The translations under genes were made by a program, and so were the position numbers. A stretch of 64,000 bases of DNA from Halieaceae bacterium UBA5044 (lineage in GTDB: Bacteria; Pseudomonadota; Gammaproteobacteria; Pseudomonadales; Halieaceae): contig DIBU01000011.1 in the NCBI GenBank assembly GCA_002416125.1, forward strand, positions 95,535-159,534. The letters run 5' to 3'. The notes under the pieces were generated by a model. The model had not been told where the DNA came from. It was given only the letters and a program-made list of their open reading frames with translations, and ran no database searches. Shown piece after piece: positions 17,483 to 25,370 of this stretch (positions are counted from its first letter, which is position 1; each line of letters opens with the position of its first letter).

Positions 17483-18822
17483 GCCGGCCTGGCCAGAGAG
17501 CGGCCGCGGCCGATGCCGTAATATTCGATATCCAGCTCTTCCATTTGTGCCGGGTTATACAGGTTGCGGCCGTCAAAAATCAGTGGCGTGCTGAGCTCGC
17601 GCTTGATCAGTTCGAAATCGGGTGACCAGAAGGCCTTCCACTCGGTGCAGATTACCAGCGCATCAGCGCCTTTCAGGGCATCTTCCTTGTGCGCACACAG
17701 TACCAGTTCATCGCGTTCGCCGTAGATATCGCGACAGGCCTGCATGGCCTGGGGGTCGAAGGCCTGTACGCGACCACCACAGGACCAGATGCCCTCGATC
17801 AGGTAGCGGCTGGGGGCTTCGCGCATGTCGTCGGTGTTGGGTTTGAACGACAGTCCCCACACTGCGATGGTCTTGCCGCTGAGGTCGGCACCGAGCCGCT
17901 CCATGACGCGCTCCGCCAGCTTGTTTTTCTGCCGCTGGTTGGTGTCGTGTACGGCAGTGAGAATGCCCGCGCGGTGTCCGTGCTGCTCTGCCAGGTGTTT
18001 GAGCGCGCGGACATCCTTGGGGAAACAGGAGCCGCCGTAGCCGCAACCGGGGTAGATGAACTGGTAACCAATGCGCGGGTCCGAACCCATGCCGCGCCGG
18101 ACCAGCTCGATGTCGGCGCCCACCGCTTCCGCAATGGCGGCCATTTCATTCATGAAACTGATCTTGGTGGCGAGCATGGCATTGGCGGCCAGTTTGGTCA
18201 TCTCCGCGCTGCGCGGATCCATATGCATCACTTTCTCGTGATTGCGGTTGAAGGCCTGGTACATGCGCCGCAGCTCTTCCAGCACGCGGGGGGACTCGGT
18301 GCCGATAATGATGCGGTCGGGGCTCTGGCAGTCGGCGACCGCGGAGCCCTCCTTGAGGAACTCCGGGTTGGAGGCGGCCTCGACAGCAATCGAGCGGCCC
18401 TGTTTATGCAGCGCGTCCAGGATATACCTGTGAATCCTGTCGGTCGTGCCTACGGGCACCGTTGATTTGGTGATCACCACCTTGCGGCTGGTCATGTAGC
18501 GGGCGATGGAGTCCGCCACCTGCATCACATAAGTGAGGTCTGCGGAGCCATCGCTACCGGCAGGCGTGCCGACGCAAACGAACAGGTAGTCGCTGGCCTG
18601 CACGGCCTCTTTCGCATCCGTGGTGAATGACAGCAGTCCGCTGCCGATACCGTTGCGGATAAGCTGCGACAGGCCCGGCTCATAGAACGGTACATCGCCC
18701 TCGCGCAAGCGGTCCACGCGACCCGCGTCGATATCCATGCAGATCACCCTGTGGCCCACATCCGCAAAAATCGCTGCCTGTACGAGGCCCACGTAGCCGC
18801 TGCCAAATATGCTGATATTCAT
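17479..18822 (-). CDS. ugd: UDP-glucose 6-dehydrogenase
   Basis: This enzyme oxidises UDP-glucose to UDP-glucuronate with two NAD+, supplying acidic sugars for polysaccharides. The N-terminal Rossmann motif is GSGYVGLVQAAIFADVGH (residues 7-24). The catalytic cysteine lies in GCGYGGSCFPKDVRAL at about 260. The C-terminal UDP-binding domain has WGLSFKPNTDDMREAPS. At 447 aa it is normal for the bacterial class. It heads a minus-strand group with two peptidase/hydrolase genes and is divergent from glyA. Confidence 0.95.
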   Translation of the reverse strand: MNISIFGSGYVGLVQAAIFADVGHRVICMDIDAGRVDRLREGDVPFYEPGLSQLIRNGIGSGLLSFTTDAKEAVQASDYLFVCVGTPAGSDGSADLTYVMQVADSIARYMTSRKVVITKSTVPVGTTDRIHRYILDALHKQGRSIAVEAASNPEFLKEGSAVADCQSPDRIIIGTESPRVLEELRRMYQAFNRNHEKVMHMDPRSAEMTKLAANAMLATKISFMNEMAAIAEAVGADIELVRRGMGSDPRIGYQFIYPGCGYGGSCFPKDVRALKHLAEQHGHRAGILTAVHDTNQRQKNKLAERVMERLGADLSGKTIAVWGLSFKPNTDDMREAPSRYLIEGIWSCGGRVQAFDPQAMQACRDIYGERDELVLCAHKEDALKGADALVICTEWKAFWSPDFELIKRELSTPLIFDGRNLYNPAQMEELDIEYYGIGRGRSLARPA

Positions 18823-18872
18823 CGATTACCGGGGGTTCCTGTATCGCCGTTCACTGATGGCTGCCCACTGTA

Positions 18873-18888
18873 TGTCACAACAGTGACA
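18873..18888. promoter_or_regulatory. 16-bp palindrome between ugd and glyA, candidate operator
   Basis: TGTCAC-AACA-GTGACA is a perfect 6-bp inverted repeat with a 4-bp spacer. It lies about 50 bp upstream of ugd and 117 bp upstream of glyA, in the divergent promoter region. Size and symmetry suit a dimeric repressor. A TAAAAT -10-like word is near 18950 in the glyA direction. The regulator is unknown. Confidence 0.4.
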
Positions 18889-19004
18889 GAAATAATACAG
18901 GAATCCCCTCCGGGTGACTCGCCACTTATATGCCGGGCCGAATTTGGGTAAAATGCTGCGCTCTTTTCACGGGCCACCGCGGCCCCGCCTGCCAGGGGAC
19001 ACCG

Positions 19005-20267
19005 ATGTTTGACCAGCGCATGACCATCGAGGGGTTTGACGACGAGATCTTTGCTGCCATCAAGGAGGAAGAGCGTCGCCAGGAAGAGCATATCGAGCTC
19101 ATTGCCTCGGAAAACTACACCAGCCCGCGCGTGATGCAGGCCCAGGGCACCGTGCTCACCAACAAGTACGCAGAGGGTTATCCAGGCAAGCGCTACTACG
19201 GTGGCTGCGAGTACGTCGACAAGGCCGAGCAGCTGGCGATTGACCGCGCCAAGGCCCTGTTCGGGGCGGACTATGCCAATGTGCAGCCGCACTCTGGCTC
19301 CCAGGCCAACTCCGCGGTCTACCAGGCCCTGTGCCAGGCTGGCGACACGGTACTGGGCATGAGCCTCGCCGACGGCGGGCACCTGACACACGGTGCCAAG
19401 CCCAATTTCTCCGGCAAGATGTACAACGCGGTGCAGTACGGCCTCAAGGCGAGCACCGGCGAGGTGGACTATGACCAGGTTGAGGCGCTGGCGCTGGAGC
19501 ACAAGCCAAAGATGATCGTGGCCGGTTTCTCCGCCTATTCCCGTGTCATGGACTGGGCATGGTTTCGGGAGATAGCCGACAAGGTGGGCGCCTACCTGCT
19601 GGTGGACATGGCACACGTCGCTGGCCTGGTGGCCGCCGGGGTTTACCCCAACCCGGTTCCTCATGCCGATGTGGTCACCTCCACGACCCACAAAACCCTG
19701 CGCGGTCCGCGCGGTGGCATCATTCTGGCGCGCGCCAATGAAGAGCTGGAGAAGAAGTTCCAGTCCGCCGTCTTCCCCGGCGGCCAGGGCGGCCCGCTGA
19801 TGCACGTGATTGCGGCCAAGGCCGTCAGTTTCAAAGAGGCCCAGAGCCCCGAGTTTGTCGCCTACCAGAAGCAGGTTGTGGCCAACGCCCGGGCGATGGC
19901 GAAGACCTTCATCGATCGCGGTATCAATATCGTTTCCGGGGGCACCGACAACCACCTGATGCTGGTGGACCTCATCGGCAAGCCCTACACGGGCAAGGAT
20001 GCCGATGAGGCCCTGGGCAACGCGAACATCACGGTGAACAAGAACGCGGTACCCAACGATCCGCGGTCACCGTTCATCACCTCCGGCCTGCGCGTGGGCA
20101 CGCCGGCCATCACTACCCGCGGCTTCAAGGAGGCGGAAACTGTGCAGCTGGCCGGTTGGATGTGCGATGTGCTGGAGGCGCTGGAGCAGGGTTCCGCGGA
20201 TGCGGCGATTGCCGAGGTGAAGGCCAAGGTGCTGGACATCTGTGCGCGGTTTCCTGTGTATCGGTGA
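19005..20267 (+). CDS. glyA: Serine hydroxymethyltransferase
   Basis: GlyA is a PLP enzyme that interconverts serine and glycine, charging tetrahydrofolate with a one-carbon unit. The product is 420 aa. The PLP lysine lies in VVTSTTHKTLRGPRGGI at about residues 225-240. Other family blocks are IELIASENYTSPRVM near the N-terminus and YAEGYPGKRYYGGCEYVD. ATG 19005 gives the conserved N-terminus MFDQRMTIEGFDDEI. A strong terminator follows. Confidence 0.97.
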   Translation: MFDQRMTIEGFDDEIFAAIKEEERRQEEHIELIASENYTSPRVMQAQGTVLTNKYAEGYPGKRYYGGCEYVDKAEQLAIDRAKALFGADYANVQPHSGSQANSAVYQALCQAGDTVLGMSLADGGHLTHGAKPNFSGKMYNAVQYGLKASTGEVDYDQVEALALEHKPKMIVAGFSAYSRVMDWAWFREIADKVGAYLLVDMAHVAGLVAAGVYPNPVPHADVVTSTTHKTLRGPRGGIILARANEELEKKFQSAVFPGGQGGPLMHVIAAKAVSFKEAQSPEFVAYQKQVVANARAMAKTFIDRGINIVSGGTDNHLMLVDLIGKPYTGKDADEALGNANITVNKNAVPNDPRSPFITSGLRVGTPAITTRGFKEAETVQLAGWMCDVLEALEQGSADAAIAEVKAKVLDICARFPVYR

Positions 20268-20282
20268 ATTGGGTGGCTGATT

Positions 20283-20319
20283 CACAAGAAAGGGGGGGCT
20301 TTGGCTCCCCTTTTTTGTG
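20283..20319 (+). terminator. Rho-independent terminator of glyA
   Basis: CACAAGAAAGGGG (20283-20295) pairs with CCCCTTTTTTGTG (20307-20319), giving a 13-bp stem with one G-T pair and an 11-nt loop. The right arm contains a run of six Ts. It starts 15 bp after the glyA stop. Confidence 0.85.
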
Positions 20320-20359
20320 GGCTGTGCTGGGCTGCGTTGGTGTTGGGACTTCGTAGCGC

Positions 20360-20546
20360 GGCCCGATGCGGTGCACGGGTGGGCGAACGGCCACTGTCTC
20401 GCGATCACCTCCGGGCCGCTGCGCAACTCGACCATTTTTGCTGTGCAAAATTGGGACTCGAACAGTGCTCGCGGACTACCCCCTACGGTGATCGCGAGCC
20501 AAAGCTGTGGCCTGATTTTTCGCCCACCCGTGCACCGCATCGGGCC
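20360..20546 (-). repeat. Structured palindromic element, copy 1 (reversed)
   Basis: The outer arms 20360-20387 and 20519-20546 are perfectly complementary over 28 bp. Inside are GGCCAC (20389-20394) and GTGGCC (20507-20512). Next come inner arms 20398-20409 (CTCGCGATCACC) and 20487-20498, perfect over 12 bp. The central 77-nt core, on the minus strand, carries GCGAGCACTGTTCGAGTCCC and a hairpin TTTTGC-ACA-GCAAAA. CGCTACGAAG flanks one end (minus strand, 20349-20358). Copy 2 has the same plan with different arms. The element lies between the convergent genes glyA and ggt. Confidence 0.9.
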
Positions 20547-20743
20547 TGAAGACGGAGCCTGCGAAAGGAATTGGGGATATAGCAGGCGGCAAGTCCGGAA
20601 CGCGTCGGGTCAACGCCGCAACATTCAGAATAAGCGACACGGTTTAGCTTAATCCGCCTCAACCCGGGGAGCGTGTCAACTCGGCCACCTCTGGGCAATC
20701 CCCACTGTGCGAGCCGGTCGCCTCTGAGAAATACGCACGGTAC
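20547..20743. other. Spacer between the two palindromic elements, no gene seen
   Basis: No convincing coding frame was found in these 197 bases. One extra GGCCAC word (20683-20688) and a partial TTGGGGAT/ATCCCCA complementarity (near 20570 and 20698) could be the remains of an older, decayed element, but the core sequence is absent. Confidence 0.4.
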
Positions 20744-20936
20744 GCGGGACAACGTGGGGGATCGCGGCGAGAACAATCAGGCCACAGCTTTCGTTTTCCA
20801 TCATCGGAGGGGGCTTTGCGGCGAGCACTGTTCGAGTCCCAATTTTTGCGCAGCAAAAATGGTCGAGTTGCGCAGCCGCCCGGAGATGATGGAAAACGAG
20901 TGGCCGTTCTCGCCGCGATCCCCCGCGTTGTCCCGC
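20744..20936 (+). repeat. Structured palindromic element, copy 2
   Basis: The outer arms 20744-20774 and 20906-20936 are complementary at 30 of 31 positions, the exception being a G-T pair. GGCCAC (20780-20785) and GTGGCC (20900-20905) come next. The inner arms 20791-20805 (TCGTTTTCCATCATC) and 20885-20899 are perfect over 15 bp. The 79-nt core shares about 60 nt with copy 1 with only three differences, including GCGAGCACTGTTCGAGTCCC and GGTCGAGTTGCGCAGC. CGCTACGAAG (20937-20946) follows directly, as in copy 1. The arms share no sequence with those of copy 1. Short frames across it (with RALFESQF or NWDSNSAR) are translations of the repeat, not genes. Confidence 0.9.
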
Positions 20937-20980
20937 CGCTACGAAGCTCCACACGCGCCAGCCCGCCAGCCCGCCAGCTG

Positions 20981-22882
20981 TTACCACGCAATCCCGTAGT
21001 CATCCCCGTAGTCCGACGCGCCACCTTGCATCACTCCATGCTCGTGATCGAACCAGATCGCCGTGGTCGGGTTGTAGGTGCGCTCCACCACCTCCACGTC
21101 GTACCCCATGCGTTCCAGCTCGGCGCGCGTGAACGGTGATACAAGCGGTGTGACCTGCAGCCGCCCAGGTTCGGACTGGTGCGCGCCGAATGAGCTCTGC
21201 ATCTGGTAGCTGAGGATATTGTGCGCCTCCGCCGCCTGTTGCACGTTCATGTCGAACTCCACCATGTTGAGGAAAAACTGCAGCAGGTTCTGGTCCTGGG
21301 TGTCGCCGCCCTGCACGGAGAAGGCCATGAGCGGCTTGCCGTCACGCAGCGCCAGCGACGGTGTGAGCGTCACCCGTGGACGCTGGCCAGGTTGCACGAC
21401 ATTGTAGGGGTTCAGGGCCTCGTCCAGCACGAAGCTCTGCATACGCTGGCTCAGGCCAACGCCGGTGTTGCCGGCAATGAACGCCGGAATCCAGCCGCCG
21501 GAGGGGGTCACGGAAATCACCCAGCCCTCTGCGTCCGCCGCCTGTATCGATGTGGTGCCGGCGAGGAAGGCCTCGTCCGCCGTCATGCGGCTGGCCTGCT
21601 GGAAGCTCTCGGCGCCAGCCGCGTCGGCGGCAGGCGGTATTGGCGTCCATTGCTGGCGCAGTGATTCGAAGGGGTTCTTGCCGCGCTGGAACCGGTAGGG
21701 GTCACCCGGTTTCAGGTCCGTGAGGTTGTGGTCTGGGGGCATCAGTTTGCGCCGCTCTTCGGCGTAGCGCTTGGAGAGCAGCCCCTCAACCGGTTCCTCA
21801 GGGGGCAGGTAGGGATCGCCGTAGTAGAAGTCACGGTCGGCGAAGGCCAGGTTCATGGCCTGGTAGAGCGTGTGGATGTAGCGTGTGCTGTTGTAGCCCA
21901 TGGCCTTGAGGTCGAAGCCCTCGAGCAGGTTCAGGGCCTGCAGCATGGCCGGTCCCTGGGTCCAGGTGGTGAGTTTGTAGACATCGATGCCGCGGTAATT
22001 GACGCTCACGGGTTCTTCCAGAATCACCTCCCACTCGGCGAGGTCATCCGCGGTGATCAGCCCGCCGGCGGCGCGGTTGCTGCGCACGATTTCGGCCGCG
22101 ATGTCACCGCGGTAAAAGCGTTCGTAGGCAGCCATGATGGCCGCCTTGCGGTCGGCGCCCGCGGCCAGTGCAGCGGCCTCCGTATCCACCAGTTTCTGCA
22201 GCGTGGCGAGCAGATCGGCCTGCCGGAATATCTCGCCGGGCGCCGGTGCCGCGCGCTGTTCCGGGCTGTCGCTGTCGTAGTGGGGCAGGAATACCCGCTG
22301 CGAGTCGGGCCACTGCTGCAGGATGTCGCGGCGGCTCTCGATGAAGCGTGCCTGGGTGGCCTCAATCGGATATCCCCGGGCCATCTCCATGGCGGGGGCC
22401 AGCACCTCGGCGAGGCTCAGCCGGCCGAACTCCGCCAGCATGACCATCAGGCCACCCGGCGTGCCCGGGGTCACCGCCGCCAGCGGCCCATATTCGGGGG
22501 GGTAGAGCATGCCCTGGTTGCGAAAGAACTCGGGCGTTGCGCCGGTGGGTGCAACACCCAGGGCGTTCAGGCCGATGACCTTGCCGGTATTCGGGTTGTA
22601 AATCAGCGCCTGGGTTTCCCCACCCCAGCCGAGCACGTCCCACAGGGTCGCGGTGACCGCCAGCATTGCAGCGGCCGCGTCAATGGCATTGCCGCCCTGC
22701 TGGAACATCATGGCGCCGGCGGTAGCGCCCTGTGGCTTGCCGGTCAGCGCCACCCAGTGTTTGCCGAGGAGTACGGGGCGCGCCGTCTTCTGTGCCAACA
22801 CGGCGGTGGGCCAGGCCATGCAGCAGGCCAGCGTGAGCGCCAGGGCGCGGTGGAAAAGGCATTTCTGCAGGCTCTGGGGCAT
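20981..22882 (-). CDS. ggt: Gamma-glutamyltransferase family protein, secreted
   Basis: The 633-aa precursor begins with a signal peptide (CLFHRALALTLACCMAWPTAVLAQ region, cleavage near residue 31). It has the Ntn-hydrolase architecture of GGT: N-terminal GGNAIDAAAAMLAVTATLW, and the autocleavage region AGTTSIQAADAEGWVISVT with the nucleophile Thr at about residue 445. The usual T-T/S-H triad reads T-T-S here, so this is a divergent member and the substrate may not be glutathione. ATG 22882 is preferred because AGAGGAG lies 6 nt before it; the ATG at 22888 directly abuts that site. The gene is convergent with glyA across the palindromic elements. Confidence 0.85.
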   Translation of the reverse strand: MPQSLQKCLFHRALALTLACCMAWPTAVLAQKTARPVLLGKHWVALTGKPQGATAGAMMFQQGGNAIDAAAAMLAVTATLWDVLGWGGETQALIYNPNTGKVIGLNALGVAPTGATPEFFRNQGMLYPPEYGPLAAVTPGTPGGLMVMLAEFGRLSLAEVLAPAMEMARGYPIEATQARFIESRRDILQQWPDSQRVFLPHYDSDSPEQRAAPAPGEIFRQADLLATLQKLVDTEAAALAAGADRKAAIMAAYERFYRGDIAAEIVRSNRAAGGLITADDLAEWEVILEEPVSVNYRGIDVYKLTTWTQGPAMLQALNLLEGFDLKAMGYNSTRYIHTLYQAMNLAFADRDFYYGDPYLPPEEPVEGLLSKRYAEERRKLMPPDHNLTDLKPGDPYRFQRGKNPFESLRQQWTPIPPAADAAGAESFQQASRMTADEAFLAGTTSIQAADAEGWVISVTPSGGWIPAFIAGNTGVGLSQRMQSFVLDEALNPYNVVQPGQRPRVTLTPSLALRDGKPLMAFSVQGGDTQDQNLLQFFLNMVEFDMNVQQAAEAHNILSYQMQSSFGAHQSEPGRLQVTPLVSPFTRAELERMGYDVEVVERTYNPTTAIWFDHEHGVMQGGASDYGDDYGIAW

Positions 22883-23012
22883 GAGCATCTCCTCTGGTGG
22901 ACTCCGGAGGATAGCAAAGTTGTGATGGTAGCCCCAATGGCGCTTCCGTTGCCGCGCTAGTCAGAGCCAAAATGTGTTAGTCTTCAGGCACTTGTACTGA
23001 AGGTGAGAGCCA

Positions 23013-23489
23013 ATGCACTGCCCGTTCTGCGCTGCTGATGATACCAAGGTGATCGACTCGCGGCTGGTCGCTGGTGGCGACCAGATACGGCGCCGTCGCG
23101 AGTGCCTGAGCTGCCACGAGCGCTTCACCACCTACGAGGTAGCGGAGCTCGTCATGCCGCGGGTGATCAAGCATAACGGCAACCGCGAGCCCTTTGATGA
23201 GGCCAAGCTGCGCGTTGGCTTCCAGCGCTCACTGGAGAAGCGACCGGTGCCGGTGGAAGAGGTCGAGGCGGCGATCAACCATATCAAGCACGCCCTGCGC
23301 GCGACCGGCGAGCGCGAGGTGGGCTCCCGGGTGGTGGGCGAGCTGGTGATGGAGCATCTCAAACAGCTGGATCAGGTCGCTTACGTGCGTTTCGCCTCGG
23401 TCTACCGGAAGTTCCAGGACATCGCCGAGTTTCGCGATGCCATTGAACTGCTGGAGTCCGAGCCGCGGCCGGAGCGCGGCAGCGCCTGA
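23013..23489 (+). CDS. nrdR: Transcriptional repressor NrdR
   Basis: NrdR senses ATP/dATP and represses ribonucleotide reductase genes. The zinc ribbon is made by CPFC (residues 3-6) and CLSCHERF (about 31-38), and the ATP-cone domain follows (about 49-139, VIKHNGNREPFDEAKLRVGF). At 158 aa it is close to E. coli NrdR (149). A short palindrome CTTCAG...CTGAAG (22982-23002) lies just upstream. ribD starts immediately after the stop, the usual arrangement. Confidence 0.96.
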   Translation: MHCPFCAADDTKVIDSRLVAGGDQIRRRRECLSCHERFTTYEVAELVMPRVIKHNGNREPFDEAKLRVGFQRSLEKRPVPVEEVEAAINHIKHALRATGEREVGSRVVGELVMEHLKQLDQVAYVRFASVYRKFQDIAEFRDAIELLESEPRPERGSA

Positions 23490-23507
23490 GTGGCGCGGCC
23501 GGACGTC

Positions 23508-24626
23508 ATGCCTGACCCGGTCTTTGATACCCGGATGATGGCGCGAGCCCTGCAGCTTGCCCGGGAAGGCCGTTATTCCGCCATGCCCAACCCCCATGTG
23601 GGCTGCGTGCTGGTGCGCGACGGCCAGGTGATTGGTGAGGGCTTCACCCAGCCTGCCGGCGGCAACCACGCGGAAATTGAAGCACTGGCGATGGCCGGCA
23701 ACGCGCGCGGCGCCACGGCCTACGTGACGCTGGAGCCCTGCAGCCACCAGGGCAAAACCGGGCCCTGCGCCGACGCCCTGCTGGCGGCCGGTGTGGTGCG
23801 GGTGGTGGCGGCAATGCAGGACCCGAATCCGCAGGTGGCCGGTGAGGGTCTCGCCCGTTTGCGCGCCGCGGGTGTGGCGGTGGAATGCGGTGTGTTACAG
23901 GCCGAGGCTGAAGCGGTGATTCCAGGATTTATCGCCCGTATGCGGCGTGGCCGCGGACGGGTTCGGGCCAAGCTGGCCATGTCGCTGGATGGCCGCACGG
24001 CCATGGCCTCCGGCGCAAGCCAATGGATCACCGGTGCGCCGGCCCGGCGTGACGTACAGCGCCTGCGGGCCATGAGCTGCGCCGTGGTGACGGGGGCCGG
24101 TACCGTGCTCTCCGACGATTGTGCCCTGACTGTGCGCGCGGAGGAACTGGGTTTACCGGACGCCACCGCCGCGCGCGCCAGCGCTCGTCAGCCCCTGCGC
24201 GTCGTGCTGGATTCACAGCAGCGTGCCCCGGTGACGGCGCGTGTGTTCAGTGCCGAGGCGCCCACACTCTGGTGCCACGACGCGGCCCGCGGGCCCGTCA
24301 GGCCTGCGCCCTCCGCAGGCACCGAATTGCTGGCGTTGCCCTGTCTGGCCCACGGTCTTGACCTGCAGGCGCTGTTTGCCGAACTCAACAGGCGGCAGTG
24401 CAACGAAATTCTGGTAGAATCCGGCCCCCGCCTGGCGGGTGCACTGTTGCAATTGGGCCTGTTGGACGAACTGATCGTATACATGGCACCAACCCTGATG
24501 GGGAGCGCAGCGCGACCGCTGCTGGAGTTGCCACTGGAGCACATGGCGGACAAGGTGCCCCTGCTCCTGCGCGATGTGCGGCAGGTGGGCCAGGACTGGC
24601 GATTTACCGCCGTTCCCGCGAGCTGA
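23508..24626 (+). CDS. ribD: Bifunctional riboflavin deaminase/reductase RibD
   Basis: RibD deaminates the GTP-cyclohydrolase product and reduces the ribosyl side chain. The N-terminal deaminase has the zinc motif NHAEIEA and PCSHQGKTGPCADAL; the C-terminal reductase domain starts at about residue 147 (RVRAKLAMSLDGRTAMASG). It is about 372 aa (E. coli 367). A GTG at 23490, touching the nrdR stop, would add six residues; ATG 23508 fits the family N-terminus better, but this is not certain. ribE follows 47 bp later. Confidence 0.93.
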   Translation: MPDPVFDTRMMARALQLAREGRYSAMPNPHVGCVLVRDGQVIGEGFTQPAGGNHAEIEALAMAGNARGATAYVTLEPCSHQGKTGPCADALLAAGVVRVVAAMQDPNPQVAGEGLARLRAAGVAVECGVLQAEAEAVIPGFIARMRRGRGRVRAKLAMSLDGRTAMASGASQWITGAPARRDVQRLRAMSCAVVTGAGTVLSDDCALTVRAEELGLPDATAARASARQPLRVVLDSQQRAPVTARVFSAEAPTLWCHDAARGPVRPAPSAGTELLALPCLAHGLDLQALFAELNRRQCNEILVESGPRLAGALLQLGLLDELIVYMAPTLMGSAARPLLELPLEHMADKVPLLLRDVRQVGQDWRFTAVPAS

Positions 24627-24673
24627 GCGTTGGCCCCGACGCCGGACTCGCGTCAAACGACACAGGACAGACT

Positions 24674-25339
24674 ATGTTCACAGGAATCATCCAGGCCGTG
24701 GGCTCCATCGCCGCCCTGCAGCCCGCCGGGGGCGACCTGCGCCTGCGGGTACACACCGGCAAGCTGGATCTGGCCGATGTGCAGCTCGGCGACAGTATCG
24801 CCACGAATGGCGTCTGTCTCACAGTGACTGAATTGCCCGGTGACGGCTATTGGGCAGACGTGTCCCGCGAAACCCTGGACTTCACCACGCTTGGCGGCTT
24901 GCAGCCGGGCAGCCGGGTCAACCTGGAAAAGGCCCTTACGCCGGCCAGCCGCCTGGGTGGCCATATCGTCAGCGGCCACATCGACGGCGTTGGTGAGGTA
25001 GTCAGCGCGGTGGAAGACGGCCGTTCCTGGCGCTACGTGATGCGCGCGCCGGACGGCCTTGCAAAGTACATCGCCCACAAAGGCAGCATTTGCGTGGACG
25101 GTACCAGCCTTACCGTCAATGCCGTGCGCGGTGCGGAATTTGACCTCAACATCATTCCCCAGACCCGTGCGGAAACCGTGTTTGCCGAGTACCGCCCGGG
25201 TAGCCGGGTGAATCTGGAGGTGGACGTGATTGCGCGTTACCTGGAGCGCCTGGTGCTGGGGGATGCGGCCGCCGTACCGCAGCACGAGGCGGGTATCTCC
25301 CTCGCGACCCTGGCCGATAATGGCTACCTGCGCGGTTAG
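24674..25339 (+). CDS. ribE: Riboflavin synthase, alpha chain
   Basis: This trimeric enzyme converts two molecules of dimethyl-ribityllumazine to riboflavin. The 221-aa protein has the two tandem lumazine-binding domains: MFTGIIQAVGSIAALQ with SIATNGVCLTVTEL in the first half, and GHIVSGHIDGVGEV with SICVDGTSLTVNAV in the second. The start MFTGII is the almost invariant N-terminus, so the long upstream extension of the frame is rejected. Confidence 0.96.
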   Translation: MFTGIIQAVGSIAALQPAGGDLRLRVHTGKLDLADVQLGDSIATNGVCLTVTELPGDGYWADVSRETLDFTTLGGLQPGSRVNLEKALTPASRLGGHIVSGHIDGVGEVVSAVEDGRSWRYVMRAPDGLAKYIAHKGSICVDGTSLTVNAVRGAEFDLNIIPQTRAETVFAEYRPGSRVNLEVDVIARYLERLVLGDAAAVPQHEAGISLATLADNGYLRG

Positions 25340-25370
25340 GCGCGCACTGTCCCAGAAGGATTGCAAAGGC

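Noticed and set aside
20821..20850. GTTCGAGTCCC in the element core resembles a tRNA T-arm
   Set aside because: The bases on either side (CACTG and CCAAT) do not form a 5-bp T-stem, and no acceptor, D or anticodon arms are present.
20301..21139. Several frames of 80-120 codons on both strands between glyA and ggt
   Set aside because: They translate the palindromic element in both orientations (sharing words such as NWDSNSAR), have no ribosome-binding sites, and contain no protein-like conservation.
24398..24673. Upstream extension of the ribE frame
   Set aside because: It lies inside ribD in another frame, and MFTGII at 24674 is the near-invariant riboflavin synthase N-terminus.
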